A program made the translations under genes and the position numbers. The notes below the pieces were generated by a model that was not told the origin of the DNA, did no database searches, and worked only from the letters and a program-made list of their open reading frames with translations. Positions 1-5,128 of a stretch of 5,457 bases of DNA are shown one piece after another. This DNA comes from JABHVE01 sp047517625 (GTDB lineage: Bacteria > Pseudomonadota > Alphaproteobacteria > UBA2966 > CAIVPW01): assembly GCA_047517625.1 (NCBI GenBank), contig JAKZSO010000010.1:1-5457 (forward strand), read 5' to 3'. Position 1 is the stretch's first letter; each line of letters opens with the position of its first letter.

Positions 1-7
1 CCGGTCC

Positions 8-47
8 TCCTTGGACACTTCGATTAAGCCAATTCTGTGTCCAAGGA
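8..47. repeat. Perfect 11-bp inverted repeat with 18-nt spacer
   Basis: TCCTTGGACAC at 8-18 is the exact reverse complement of GTGTCCAAGGA at 37-47, with an 18-nt spacer. Neither side is followed by a T-run, so it is not a classical intrinsic terminator on either strand. It could be an operator for a dimeric regulator, a structured RNA end of the unseen left-hand gene, or a remnant element end. The dyad is read directly; its function is unknown. Confidence 0.6.
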
Positions 48-116
48 AATCGGGTCCGACTCACTTCCTAACGTTAGGGCATTTGCACAACCACTCAACC
101 ATTCCACGTCGTCTCA

Positions 117-157
117 AGATATTGTAACAACGCGGGGTGAAACCTACTAGATATTGT
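117..157. repeat. 9-bp direct repeat AGATATTGT, two copies
   Basis: AGATATTGT occurs at 117-125 and again at 149-157. The copies start 32 bp apart, close to three helical turns, so they lie on the same face of the DNA. This spacing would suit paired binding of a regulator, but only two copies exist and the region is AT-rich, so chance is possible. Confidence 0.35.
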
Positions 158-160
158 GTG

Positions 161-183
161 GACTGAAAACATTTCTTTCAGTC
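161..183. repeat. 8-bp hairpin with 7-nt loop
   Basis: GACTGAAA at 161-168 pairs perfectly with TTTCAGTC at 176-183 around the loop ACATTTC. There is no T-run after it on the plus strand, and none after it on the minus strand, so a terminator role is not supported. The second copy of the AGATATTGT direct repeat (149-157) lies four bases to its left. An operator or a transcript-end structure is possible. Confidence 0.45.
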
Positions 184-354
184 AACTCGGATTAATTGCT
201 TCCAACCCACAGGGGCCGGGGCACACAGGGCAGTTCGCCAGCCCAGGATGTTCTTGGTACGTTCGTTTTTTTCCTCGGAATTCCCGGGATTTTGCCCGTG
301 AATACCACGACCGTCGCGCCGTGCTGACCGGTGGACGGAATTTACGCCCGTTCC

Positions 355-1227
355 TCAGGCGAATTCCGGGCGATCTTCGTCGAGCCCCTCTGGGTCCTCA
401 TGGATCAAGATTTCAGCGTTGGAGAATTTCTTGGCGATCATTTTCTCGACTTCGTCGGCGATGCGGTGCGCTTCGGACAGGCTTAGGTCGCCATCCAGTT
501 CCAAGTGAAATTGAATGAAGGAATGGACTCCGGCGGACCGAGTGCGCAGATCGTGCATCGCGTGCACTTCGGAGTGCGACAAAATGATCTCCCGAATCTC
601 GTCCCGAGCCTCGTCGTCCAGTTCTCGATCCATCAGCATGTCCAGCGCCCGCAGGGAAATTCTCCAGGCCGTGACGATTAGGTAAAGCGCGACGGCCATC
701 GCCACGATCGGGTCGGCCAAGGTCCACCCCAACGCTGTCACCGCCAAAAGACCGATAATGATCCCGGCGTTCACCAGCAGGTCGGCGGAATAGTGTAAGG
801 AATCCGCCGCGATCGCCACGGAGCCGGTTTCTTTTATTACGTACCGTTGGAACTGGACCAGCGCCAACGTCATAACAAGGGACAGCACCATCACCGAGAT
901 TGCGGCGATCCCATTTTCGATATCCTGAGGCCGCAGCACCCGCTGCCCCGCCTCGAAAATCAGGAACACAGCGGATCCGCCGACGAAAACAGACTGGCCC
1001 AGGGCCGCCAAAGACTCCGCTTTGCCATGGCCGAAACGGTGCTCTTTGTCCGCCGGCATCAACGCCTGGCGCACCGCAAAAAGACTGATCAAGGACGCCA
1101 TGACGTCCAGGGACGAATCGATCAACGAGCTTAGCAGCGCCACCGAATCAGACATCCCCCAGACCACCAGCTTGGCGACGATCAGCGTCACCGCCACGCT
1201 CACCGAGGCATAGGTTGCCTGGCGCAT
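355..1227 (-). CDS. fieF: Cation diffusion facilitator, FieF/YiiP-type divalent metal efflux transporter
   Basis: An inner-membrane metal/proton antiporter of the CDF family, expected to export Zn, Cd or Fe(II). Numbered from the ATG at 1227 (290 aa), all three metal sites known from E. coli YiiP are recognisable. Site A is D37/D41 in the first membrane bundle with H145/D149 later. Site B is D60/H63/H67 in the HRFGHGKAE loop. The cytosolic site C is H225, H241, H276 and D278. The residues matching the YiiP interlocking salt bridge, K69 and D200, are also present. Hydrophobic segments run through about residue 190, followed by a soluble C-terminal domain of about 90 residues. The ATG has no clear ribosome binding site, whereas an AAGGA (1294-1290) stands 8 nt before an in-frame ATA at 1281-1279. 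The true protein may therefore begin 18 residues earlier, where the sequence also looks family-like (HARLMRQ). It follows pdxH directly and is probably translated from the same transcript. The family call is firm; the metal preference is inferred. Confidence 0.93.
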   Translation of the reverse strand: MRQATYASVSVAVTLIVAKLVVWGMSDSVALLSSLIDSSLDVMASLISLFAVRQALMPADKEHRFGHGKAESLAALGQSVFVGGSAVFLIFEAGQRVLRPQDIENGIAAISVMVLSLVMTLALVQFQRYVIKETGSVAIAADSLHYSADLLVNAGIIIGLLAVTALGWTLADPIVAMAVALYLIVTAWRISLRALDMLMDRELDDEARDEIREIILSHSEVHAMHDLRTRSAGVHSFIQFHLELDGDLSLSEAHRIADEVEKMIAKKFSNAEILIHEDPEGLDEDRPEFA

Positions 1228-1277
1228 TAACCGAGCGTGGGTATTGGCAAGCTCAGTCGCTAGGTCGTGATCAGCGG

Positions 1278-1868
1278 TTATGGGTACATTCCTTCGCTGA
1301 CCCAGGTACCGGCGTCCCGGGTGAATAGGGTGCGTTCGTGAAGCCGGAACGGCCGCTCGCGCCAAAATTCTATCCGCGAGGGAACCACGCGGTAGCCTGA
1401 CCAATATTCTGGACGGGGAATTTTGCCGACGGCAAACCGTACTGTCTGTTTGGCGACAGCTTTCTCCAACTCCAGCGCCCCGGTCAATGGTTTGCTTTGC
1501 TTTGACGCCCAGGCGCCGAATTGAGCCTTTCGCGAGCGGCTATCGAAATAGGCATCTGCTTCCGCGGCGTCAACAAGCACCGCCAAGCCTTCCACTCGAA
1601 CCTGTCTGCCCAGGGATTTCCAGTAGAAACACAAGGAACAAGCTGAATTTTCCGCCAATTCTGTGCCTTTTTGGCTTTCCAGGTTCGTATAGAAAACGAA
1701 CCCCCGGTCGTCTGCCTCTTTCAACAGCACCATACGAACCGACGGTGCCCCAGAGGAAGAGACAGTCGCAAGAGCCATCGCATCGGGATTGACGGGTTCC
1801 GACTGGGCCGCTTTTTCCAACCAATCTCGGAAAATAGCGATTGGATCGGCCTTATCCGGCTTCGTCAT
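1278..1868 (-). CDS. pdxH: Pyridoxamine/pyridoxine 5'-phosphate oxidase
   Basis: A cytosolic FMN enzyme that oxidises PNP or PMP to pyridoxal 5'-phosphate, the last step of vitamin B6 synthesis and salvage. The 196-aa product has the split-barrel fold motifs in order: VRMVLLK at 44-50, FYTNLESQK at 59-67, FYWKSLGRQVRVEG at 81-94, SRSRKAQFGAW at 110-120, and the C-terminal family signature IEFWRERPFRLHER at 166-179. R175 and H177 match the substrate-binding Arg/His of E. coli PdxH. The C-terminus reads GMYP where the family usually has R-L-x-P. I chose the ATG at 1868 because GAGG lies just upstream. An in-frame TTG at 1898 would add ten residues without family support. The gene reads away from the lipoprotein gene and leads into the metal transporter, with its stop codon overlapping a possible ATA start of that gene. 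Confidence 0.95.
   Translation of the reverse strand: MTKPDKADPIAIFRDWLEKAAQSEPVNPDAMALATVSSSGAPSVRMVLLKEADDRGFVFYTNLESQKGTELAENSACSLCFYWKSLGRQVRVEGLAVLVDAAEADAYFDSRSRKAQFGAWASKQSKPLTGALELEKAVAKQTVRFAVGKIPRPEYWSGYRVVPSRIEFWRERPFRLHERTLFTRDAGTWVSEGMYP
1290..1294 (-). promoter_or_regulatory. Shine-Dalgarno AAGGA before an ATA codon
   Basis: On the minus strand AAGGA sits inside the last codons of pdxH, followed by 8 nt and then ATA at 1281-1279, which is in frame with the transporter gene and overlaps the pdxH TAA as ATAA. The geometry copies the common ATGA stop/start coupling, with A replacing G. It suggests that transporter translation starts here, or did before a mutation or a base-call error. 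Confidence 0.45.
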
Positions 1869-1963
1869 AGGCCTCGTACTCGACAGGGCGCGGTCCAATG
1901 CCTCGCCGGTAACGCTATCTTAGCGGCCAGCCCTCACAATGGCTATTGGTCGGCGGCCCTGGA

Positions 1964-2025
1964 AGGACTCTGGATTTCGGTCCCCTGGCCGATGATGTAT
2001 ACTTTCCCTCCAGGACCTTGGATTT
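1964..2025. repeat. Imperfect 14-bp direct repeat flanking a promoter-like element
   Basis: AGGACTCTGGATTT at 1964-1977 and AGGACCTTGGATTT at 2012-2025 match at 12 of 14 positions and start 48 bp apart. The -10-like TATACT lies between them at 1998-2003. One copy covers the expected -35 region and the other lies just past the expected transcription start. This is consistent with two operator copies or a small local duplication. Confidence 0.4.
1998..2003 (+). promoter_or_regulatory. Putative -10 element for the lipoprotein gene
   Basis: TATACT matches the sigma-70 -10 consensus at five of six bases and lies 48 bp before the ATG at 2052. At 17-bp spacing the -35 hexamer would be TTTCGG (1975-1980), which is a poor match, so an activator or a different sigma factor may be needed. 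No experimental support is available. Confidence 0.35.
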
Positions 2026-2051
2026 GCGTCGATTGGAAAGGTTGAGAGCAA

Positions 2052-2531
2052 ATGAAAACTCCTTGGAAATTTGCTGCGATGGCCGCGGTCGTGCTTCCAC
2101 TGTCGGCCTGTGGGCCGGAAGCGGGCCAAAACGAAACTGTTGGCACTTTGCTTGGCGCCATAGCGGGCGGCCTTGCTGGGGCAGAGGCGGGGGACGGTGG
2201 ACCGTTGGCCGTCGGAATCGGCACGTTGTTGGGGGCCATGATCGGCGGCGAAATTGGCCGAACACTGGACGATGTGGACCGGCAGTTGATGGCTCAAAAC
2301 ACCGAGCAAGCCTTGAACGAATCGCCAAAGGGCACCGAAACAACCTGGCAAAATCCTGACAACGGCCATGCCGGCACCTTCATTCCCTTGAACACCACCC
2401 AGCCGCAACCGGGCATCTATTGCCGCGAATTCCAGCAAACCGTTACGATTGGCGGCGAAACCCAGGAAGCCTTTGGCCAAGCCTGCCGCCAGCCGGATGG
2501 GACCTGGGAAATCCAGCAGGCCGACGGATAA
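2052..2531 (+). CDS. Glycine-zipper 17-kDa-surface-antigen-type lipoprotein
   Basis: A 159-aa exported protein resembling the rickettsial 17-kDa surface antigen family (RT0821/Lpp0805-type). Its first 19 residues form a lipoprotein signal with the lipobox LSAC, which places the acylated cysteine at C20. Residues 30-70 form a glycine-rich segment (GTLLGAIAGG, then GTLLGAMIGGEIG), the glycine-zipper two-helix motif. The C-terminal domain carries family motifs: WQNPDNG at 99-105, YCREFQQTVTIGG at 123-135 and ACRQPDGTW at 144-152. C124 and C145 could form a disulfide in the periplasm. The likely location is the outer membrane, in an envelope or structural role; the molecular function of this family is poorly defined. 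The start is supported by GAGAG placed a few bases before the ATG. It is divergent from pdxH and lies 33 bp before the Sel1-repeat gene, in the same frame. Confidence 0.9.
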   Translation: MKTPWKFAAMAAVVLPLSACGPEAGQNETVGTLLGAIAGGLAGAEAGDGGPLAVGIGTLLGAMIGGEIGRTLDDVDRQLMAQNTEQALNESPKGTETTWQNPDNGHAGTFIPLNTTQPQPGIYCREFQQTVTIGGETQEAFGQACRQPDGTWEIQQADG

Positions 2532-2544
2532 CAAAACGGCGCAG

Positions 2545-2559
2545 CGCCCAACTCGGGCG
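2545..2559 (+). other. Hairpin immediately before the Sel1 gene start
   Basis: CGCCC (2545-2549) pairs with GGGCG (2555-2559) around the loop AACTC, ending five bases before the GTG start at 2565. No T-run follows, so it is not an intrinsic terminator. It occupies the place where a ribosome binding site would be and may lower initiation or make it depend on translation of the preceding lipoprotein gene. Confidence 0.4.
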
Positions 2560-2564
2560 ATTGG

Positions 2565-3143
2565 GTGAGCGAACGAATCGATAGGATTGACCTAAGCTCG
2601 CCGCGGCGGGGCGGGGGGCTTCTTGCCGTTAGCGCGGCTGCCTTTGCCGTTTTCCTGGGCCACGGCCCGGCAAACGCCGACTTTGCCGCCGGCGTCGCTG
2701 CCTATGAAGCGGAGGACTTCGCTGGCGCCTTCGAGGAGTGGCTGCCAGAGGCCGAGGCCGGGAACGACGCCGCCCAACGCAACATCGGCTTGTTGTACCA
2801 AACCGGGCGCGGGGTCGACCCCGACCCGGCCCAGGCCGTGTTTTGGTACCAGCGGGCGGCGGCAGCCGGCAACGCCCGGGCCCAGGCCAACCTTGGAAAC
2901 TTGTACTTGGCGGGCATTGGCGTGCCCCAAGATAACGCCGTTGCGGCAAATTGGTTCGAGCTGGCGGCTCGCCAGGGCCATGTGGTTTCGCAATTCAATC
3001 TGGGCCTGATGTACGAAAACGGCATCGGCGTTGCGGTGACCCGTCGGCGCAATTCCTGCTGGGGGGGATGTACAGGGACGGGGCGGGAATTCCGCCTGTC
3101 CAGGGCGGTGGAACTGCTGGAAATGTGGGTTGAACGGCGCTGA
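2565..3143 (+). CDS. Exported Sel1-like repeat protein with a frame-scrambled C-terminal part
   Basis: The 192-aa frame starts at GTG 2565, the only start that keeps the signal peptide: basic n-region SPRRGG, hydrophobic core LLAVSAAAFAVFLG, likely cleavage after ANA near residue 38. The mature part carries Sel1-like (TPR-related) helical repeats with a 36-residue period, seen at AQRNIGLLYQTGRGV, AQANLGNLYLAGIGV and SQFNLGLMYENGIGV. Sel1 repeats usually mediate protein-protein contacts, and a periplasmic scaffold or regulatory role is inferred. From about 3036 to 3095 the annotated frame turns into non-repeat sequence rich in Arg, Cys and Trp. Another frame (codons from 3035) reads GDPSAQFLLGGMYRDGAGIP, a clear Sel1 repeat. 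The original frame then regains sense with LSRAVELLEMWVERR to the stop. The gene thus contains two compensating disruptions and its product may be damaged. No clear Shine-Dalgarno precedes the start. Confidence 0.75.
   Translation: MSERIDRIDLSSPRRGGGLLAVSAAAFAVFLGHGPANADFAAGVAAYEAEDFAGAFEEWLPEAEAGNDAAQRNIGLLYQTGRGVDPDPAQAVFWYQRAAAAGNARAQANLGNLYLAGIGVPQDNAVAANWFELAARQGHVVSQFNLGLMYENGIGVAVTRRRNSCWGGCTGTGREFRLSRAVELLEMWVERR
3035..3094 (+). other. Out-of-frame Sel1 repeat remnant inside the Sel1 gene
   Basis: Codons starting at 3035 encode GDPSAQFLLGGMYRDGAGIP, which fits the repeat seen three times upstream (A-x-x-x-L-G-x-M/L-Y-x-x-G-x-G), but they are one base out of register with the annotated frame. 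Sixteen residues of the 36-residue period (positions 17-32) are missing before it. A net deletion of 49 nt before it and 5 nt after it (54 in total, 18 codons) would explain both frame changes. Confidence 0.6.
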
Positions 3144-3245
3144 GCAACTCTTGCGCATCGGATGACTTGGCCCCAAGTTCTAAGCGGCGCAATTGGCTGC
3201 CAACGCTAACCAGATAATCCCCGGTCCCTTGTCCCTGCTTGACCT
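3144..3245. promoter_or_regulatory. Intergenic gap with two TTGG/CCAA dyads and a -10-like hexamer
   Basis: The 102-bp gap before the J-protein gene contains ACTTGG-CC-CCAAGT (3165-3178) and TTGGC-T-GCCAA (3193-3203), followed by GATAAT (3213-3218), a five-of-six match to a -10 box. No good -35 hexamer stands at 16-18 bp from it. Neither dyad is followed by a T-run, so a terminator for the Sel1 gene is not supported. A promoter for the J-protein gene with operator sites is possible. Confidence 0.3.
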
Positions 3246-4163
3246 ATGAAAAACCCGTATTCAGTGTTGGAATTGCCCAGGGACGCGGCCCAGTTCGACG
3301 TTAAAAAGCAGTACAGGTCCCTGGCCAAGAAATTCCATCCGGACCGGCAATCCGGAGACGCCAAAGCGGCAGAGCGTTTCAAAGAAATCACGGCGGCCTA
3401 CAATATTTTGGGCGACGAAAAACAACGCCAGCGATTTGACCGCGGCGAAATCGACGCCGAGGGCAACGACAGGCTTCACGCCAAATTTCGTCAGCCTGGC
3501 GCTCGGGGCAGAGGTGGCATGGGCCGCGGCATGGGTGGAATGGGCGGCGCCCAGGAGGCCTTCGCCATGGATTTCGAAGATCTTCTGTCACCGTTGTTCG
3601 GCGGCGGCCGTGCCAAACGTGGCCACATGCGCGCCCCGGATTTTCGTGGCGCCAACAAAAACCAAAGCATCAAGGTCAAGTTCTTGGATGCGGCGCTGGG
3701 AGCCAAGAGGCGAATCACGACCGACTCAGGGCGGATCGAAGCTGCCATTCCTGCTGGGATCGAGACTGGCCAGTCCATCCGCCTGAAGGGCCGGGGCAAC
3801 CAGGGCGCCAACGCTGGGGCCGCCGGCGATCTGATTCTCACCGTAACGGTGGCGGCCCATCCCAAGTTCTCGCGATCGGGCCTTGATATCTCCGCCGACC
3901 TGCCGGTGACCATTGGCGAGGCCGTCCACGGGGGAAAAATCGACGCCCCAACAATTCATGGGCCCGTGTCCCTGACCATCCCCAACGGCTCCAACACCGG
4001 CACGCGACTTCGCCTAAAAGGTCAAGGTATTCGGCGAAGGGGTGGCAAGGTTGGCGACCATTATGTGCGGCTTCAAGTTGCGCTGCCGGATGCCAGCGAT
4101 TCAGATTGGTCCACCTTCGTCGCCGAGTGGACCAAAACCAACGACTATGACCCGCGCAGCTGA
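3246..4163 (+). CDS. DnaJ/CbpA-type J-domain co-chaperone lacking the zinc finger
   Basis: A cytosolic Hsp40-type co-chaperone of 305 aa that would stimulate the ATPase of DnaK. The N-terminal J-domain spans about residues 3-68, with HPD at 31-33 and the following helix ending RFDRGEIDAEG. Residues 84-101 form a flexible linker rich in Gly, Met and Arg (MGRGMGGMGG) in place of the usual Gly/Phe region. An acidic, Phe-containing stretch AMDFEDLLSPLFGGG follows at 107-121. Residues about 138-290 make up the two-lobe C-terminal substrate-binding domain (IPAGIETGQSIRLKGRG, then IPNGSNTGTRLRLKGQG). No CxxCxGxG repeats occur, so it is class B (CbpA-like) rather than DnaJ itself, and it is not next to dnaK. 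No good Shine-Dalgarno precedes the ATG, but the start fits the family, which usually begins with a short NPY motif. It lies 98 bp before fabI. Confidence 0.92.
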   Translation: MKNPYSVLELPRDAAQFDVKKQYRSLAKKFHPDRQSGDAKAAERFKEITAAYNILGDEKQRQRFDRGEIDAEGNDRLHAKFRQPGARGRGGMGRGMGGMGGAQEAFAMDFEDLLSPLFGGGRAKRGHMRAPDFRGANKNQSIKVKFLDAALGAKRRITTDSGRIEAAIPAGIETGQSIRLKGRGNQGANAGAAGDLILTVTVAAHPKFSRSGLDISADLPVTIGEAVHGGKIDAPTIHGPVSLTIPNGSNTGTRLRLKGQGIRRRGGKVGDHYVRLQVALPDASDSDWSTFVAEWTKTNDYDPRS

Positions 4164-4188
4164 ACGCTGAACGCTCATTAACTATAGG
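4160..4188 (+). promoter_or_regulatory. Weak candidate promoter for fabI
   Basis: CTGAAC at 4160-4165 and TATAGG at 4183-4188 are 17 bp apart, matching the sigma-70 consensus at three and four of six bases. The -35 candidate overlaps the stop of the J-protein gene and lies in a GCTGAAC tandem duplication (4159-4172). A T-rich stretch at 4189-4193 follows. The support is weak; read-through from the J-protein gene is equally possible. Confidence 0.22.
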
Positions 4189-4261
4189 TTTTTCGGGGGA
4201 CCGATCCTGTGTACCATGCCGCGCTCCGCGCCAAGTGTTTGTTTTTCCCTGGGAGTTTTTC

Positions 4262-5089
4262 ATGACCGACGCCGGTCCTTTGTTGGCAGGAAAAAGGGGG
4301 CTCATCACCGGGGTCGCCAACGAGCGCTCCCTGGCCTGGGGAATTGCAAAGGCCTGTTTCGCCCACGGCGCGGAACTGGCTTTTACTTGCCAAAACGAAA
4401 TGATGGAAAAACGCGTGCGGCCCTTGGCTGAATCCTTGGGGTCCAAATTAACTTTTCGGTGCGACGCCACGCGAGAGGCCGACTTGGCCCAAACCTTTGC
4501 CAGCTTGGGCGACGAATGGGGGTCAATCGATTTTGTTCTTCACGGCATCGCGTTTTCCCACAAGGACGAGCTAAAAGGCCGCTACATCGACACCAGCCCG
4601 GAAAATTTCAACGTAACACTGGCGGCCAGCTGTTATACGTTTACCGCCATGTGTCGCCATGCCCAGCCTTTCATGTCGCAAGGCGGCAGCTTGCTTACGC
4701 TGACCTATTTTGGTTCCGAAAAAGTCATCCCTCATTACAACATTATGGGTGTTGCCAAGGCGGCGCTGGACGCCAGCGTCCGCTATTTGGCGATGGATTT
4801 GGGATCGAAAAGCGTTCGCGTGAACGCGATTTCAGCTGGTCCAGTGCGAACCCTGGCATCCTCGGCCATCGGCGATTTCCGCTACATCTTGAAATGGAAC
4901 GAACTGAATTCCCCATTGGGCCGGAACGTCACCATCGACGATGTCGGCGGTGCGGCGGTATATCTGTTCAGCGATTTGGCCGGTGCGGTTACCGGCGAAA
5001 TACACCACGTAGATTCCGGCTATAATGTGAATGGAATGAAGCGGGCGGATGCGCCCGACATCGCCACCGTCGGCAACTCCGGCGAATGA
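4262..5089 (+). CDS. fabI: Enoyl-[acyl-carrier-protein] reductase (NADH), FabI type
   Basis: The enzyme reduces trans-2-enoyl-ACP to acyl-ACP in the last step of each type II fatty-acid elongation cycle, in the cytosol, as a tetramer of short-chain-dehydrogenase fold. The 275-aa product has the FabI nucleotide-binding motif GVANERSLAWGIA at 17-29 and the catalytic set Y149, Y159 and K166 (matching E. coli Y146, Y156, K163) in TYFGSEKVIPHYNIMGVAK. It also has the NAISAGPVRTLAS loop at 188-200, the IGDFRYIL substrate-loop region, and the terminal GEIHHVDSGYNV. I chose the ATG at 4262 because GGGAG lies 7-8 bases upstream and it gives the usual MTxxGxLLxGKRGLITG opening. A GTG at 4235 in the same frame would add nine unsupported residues. 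The position equivalent to E. coli Gly93 is A97. It is followed after 39 bp by aroC, probably in one operon. Confidence 0.97.
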   Translation: MTDAGPLLAGKRGLITGVANERSLAWGIAKACFAHGAELAFTCQNEMMEKRVRPLAESLGSKLTFRCDATREADLAQTFASLGDEWGSIDFVLHGIAFSHKDELKGRYIDTSPENFNVTLAASCYTFTAMCRHAQPFMSQGGSLLTLTYFGSEKVIPHYNIMGVAKAALDASVRYLAMDLGSKSVRVNAISAGPVRTLASSAIGDFRYILKWNELNSPLGRNVTIDDVGGAAVYLFSDLAGAVTGEIHHVDSGYNVNGMKRADAPDIATVGNSGE

Positions 5090-5128
5090 CCCGGCAGCTT
5101 TGCAGCGGTGGTCAACACGCGGCCTTGA

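Larger units (their letters stand above)
1..354. other. Non-coding stretch with dyads and a direct repeat
   Basis: No open frame here has a credible start, ribosome binding site or protein character, and the base composition is more AT-rich than the flanking genes. A plus-strand frame opening with GTG at 156 runs on into the antisense of the transporter gene and looks like a shadow. The stretch holds an 11-bp perfect inverted repeat (8-18 with 37-47), a 12-bp palindrome (67-78), a 9-bp direct repeat (117-125 and 149-157), an 8-bp hairpin (161-168 with 176-183) and a run of seven T (266-272). I found no tRNA-like fold and no convincing terminator for the transporter gene that ends at 355. It probably lies between the 3' end of the transporter and an unseen gene to the left. 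Confidence 0.6.

Noticed and set aside
67..78. Perfect 12-bp palindrome CCTAACGTTAGG
   Set aside because: About one 12-bp palindrome is expected by chance in a window this size, and it has no promoter or gene placed to use it.
266..272. Run of seven T as an intrinsic terminator
   Set aside because: No stable GC-rich hairpin precedes it on the plus strand, and on the minus strand it is an A-run, useless for the transporter gene.
156..518. Plus-strand frame of 120 codons beginning GTG
   Set aside because: It has no ribosome binding site and no recognisable domain, and its second half is antisense to the conserved C-terminal domain of the metal transporter.
1920..2534. Long minus-strand frame opposite the lipoprotein gene
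   Set aside because: Its residues are low-complexity and family-free, while the opposite strand encodes a clear lipobox and 17-kDa-antigen motifs.
3061..3067. Run of seven G as a phase-variable or sequencing-error site causing the Sel1 frame change
   Set aside because: The alternative frame reads LLGGMYRDG straight through the run and fits the repeat, so the frame switches lie at about 3035 and 3095, not here.
2592..3176. Minus-strand frame of 194 codons opposite the Sel1 gene
   Set aside because: Sel1 repeats and a signal peptide lie on the plus strand; the minus frame is rich in Pro and Arg as expected of a GC-rich shadow.
4219..4248. GCGC-TCC-GCGC followed by T-rich sequence as a terminator after the J-protein gene
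   Set aside because: The stem has only four base pairs and the T stretch is interrupted and several bases away, too weak to call.
3838..4470. Minus-strand frame spanning the J-protein to fabI gap
   Set aside because: It runs antisense through two conserved genes and has no family resemblance.
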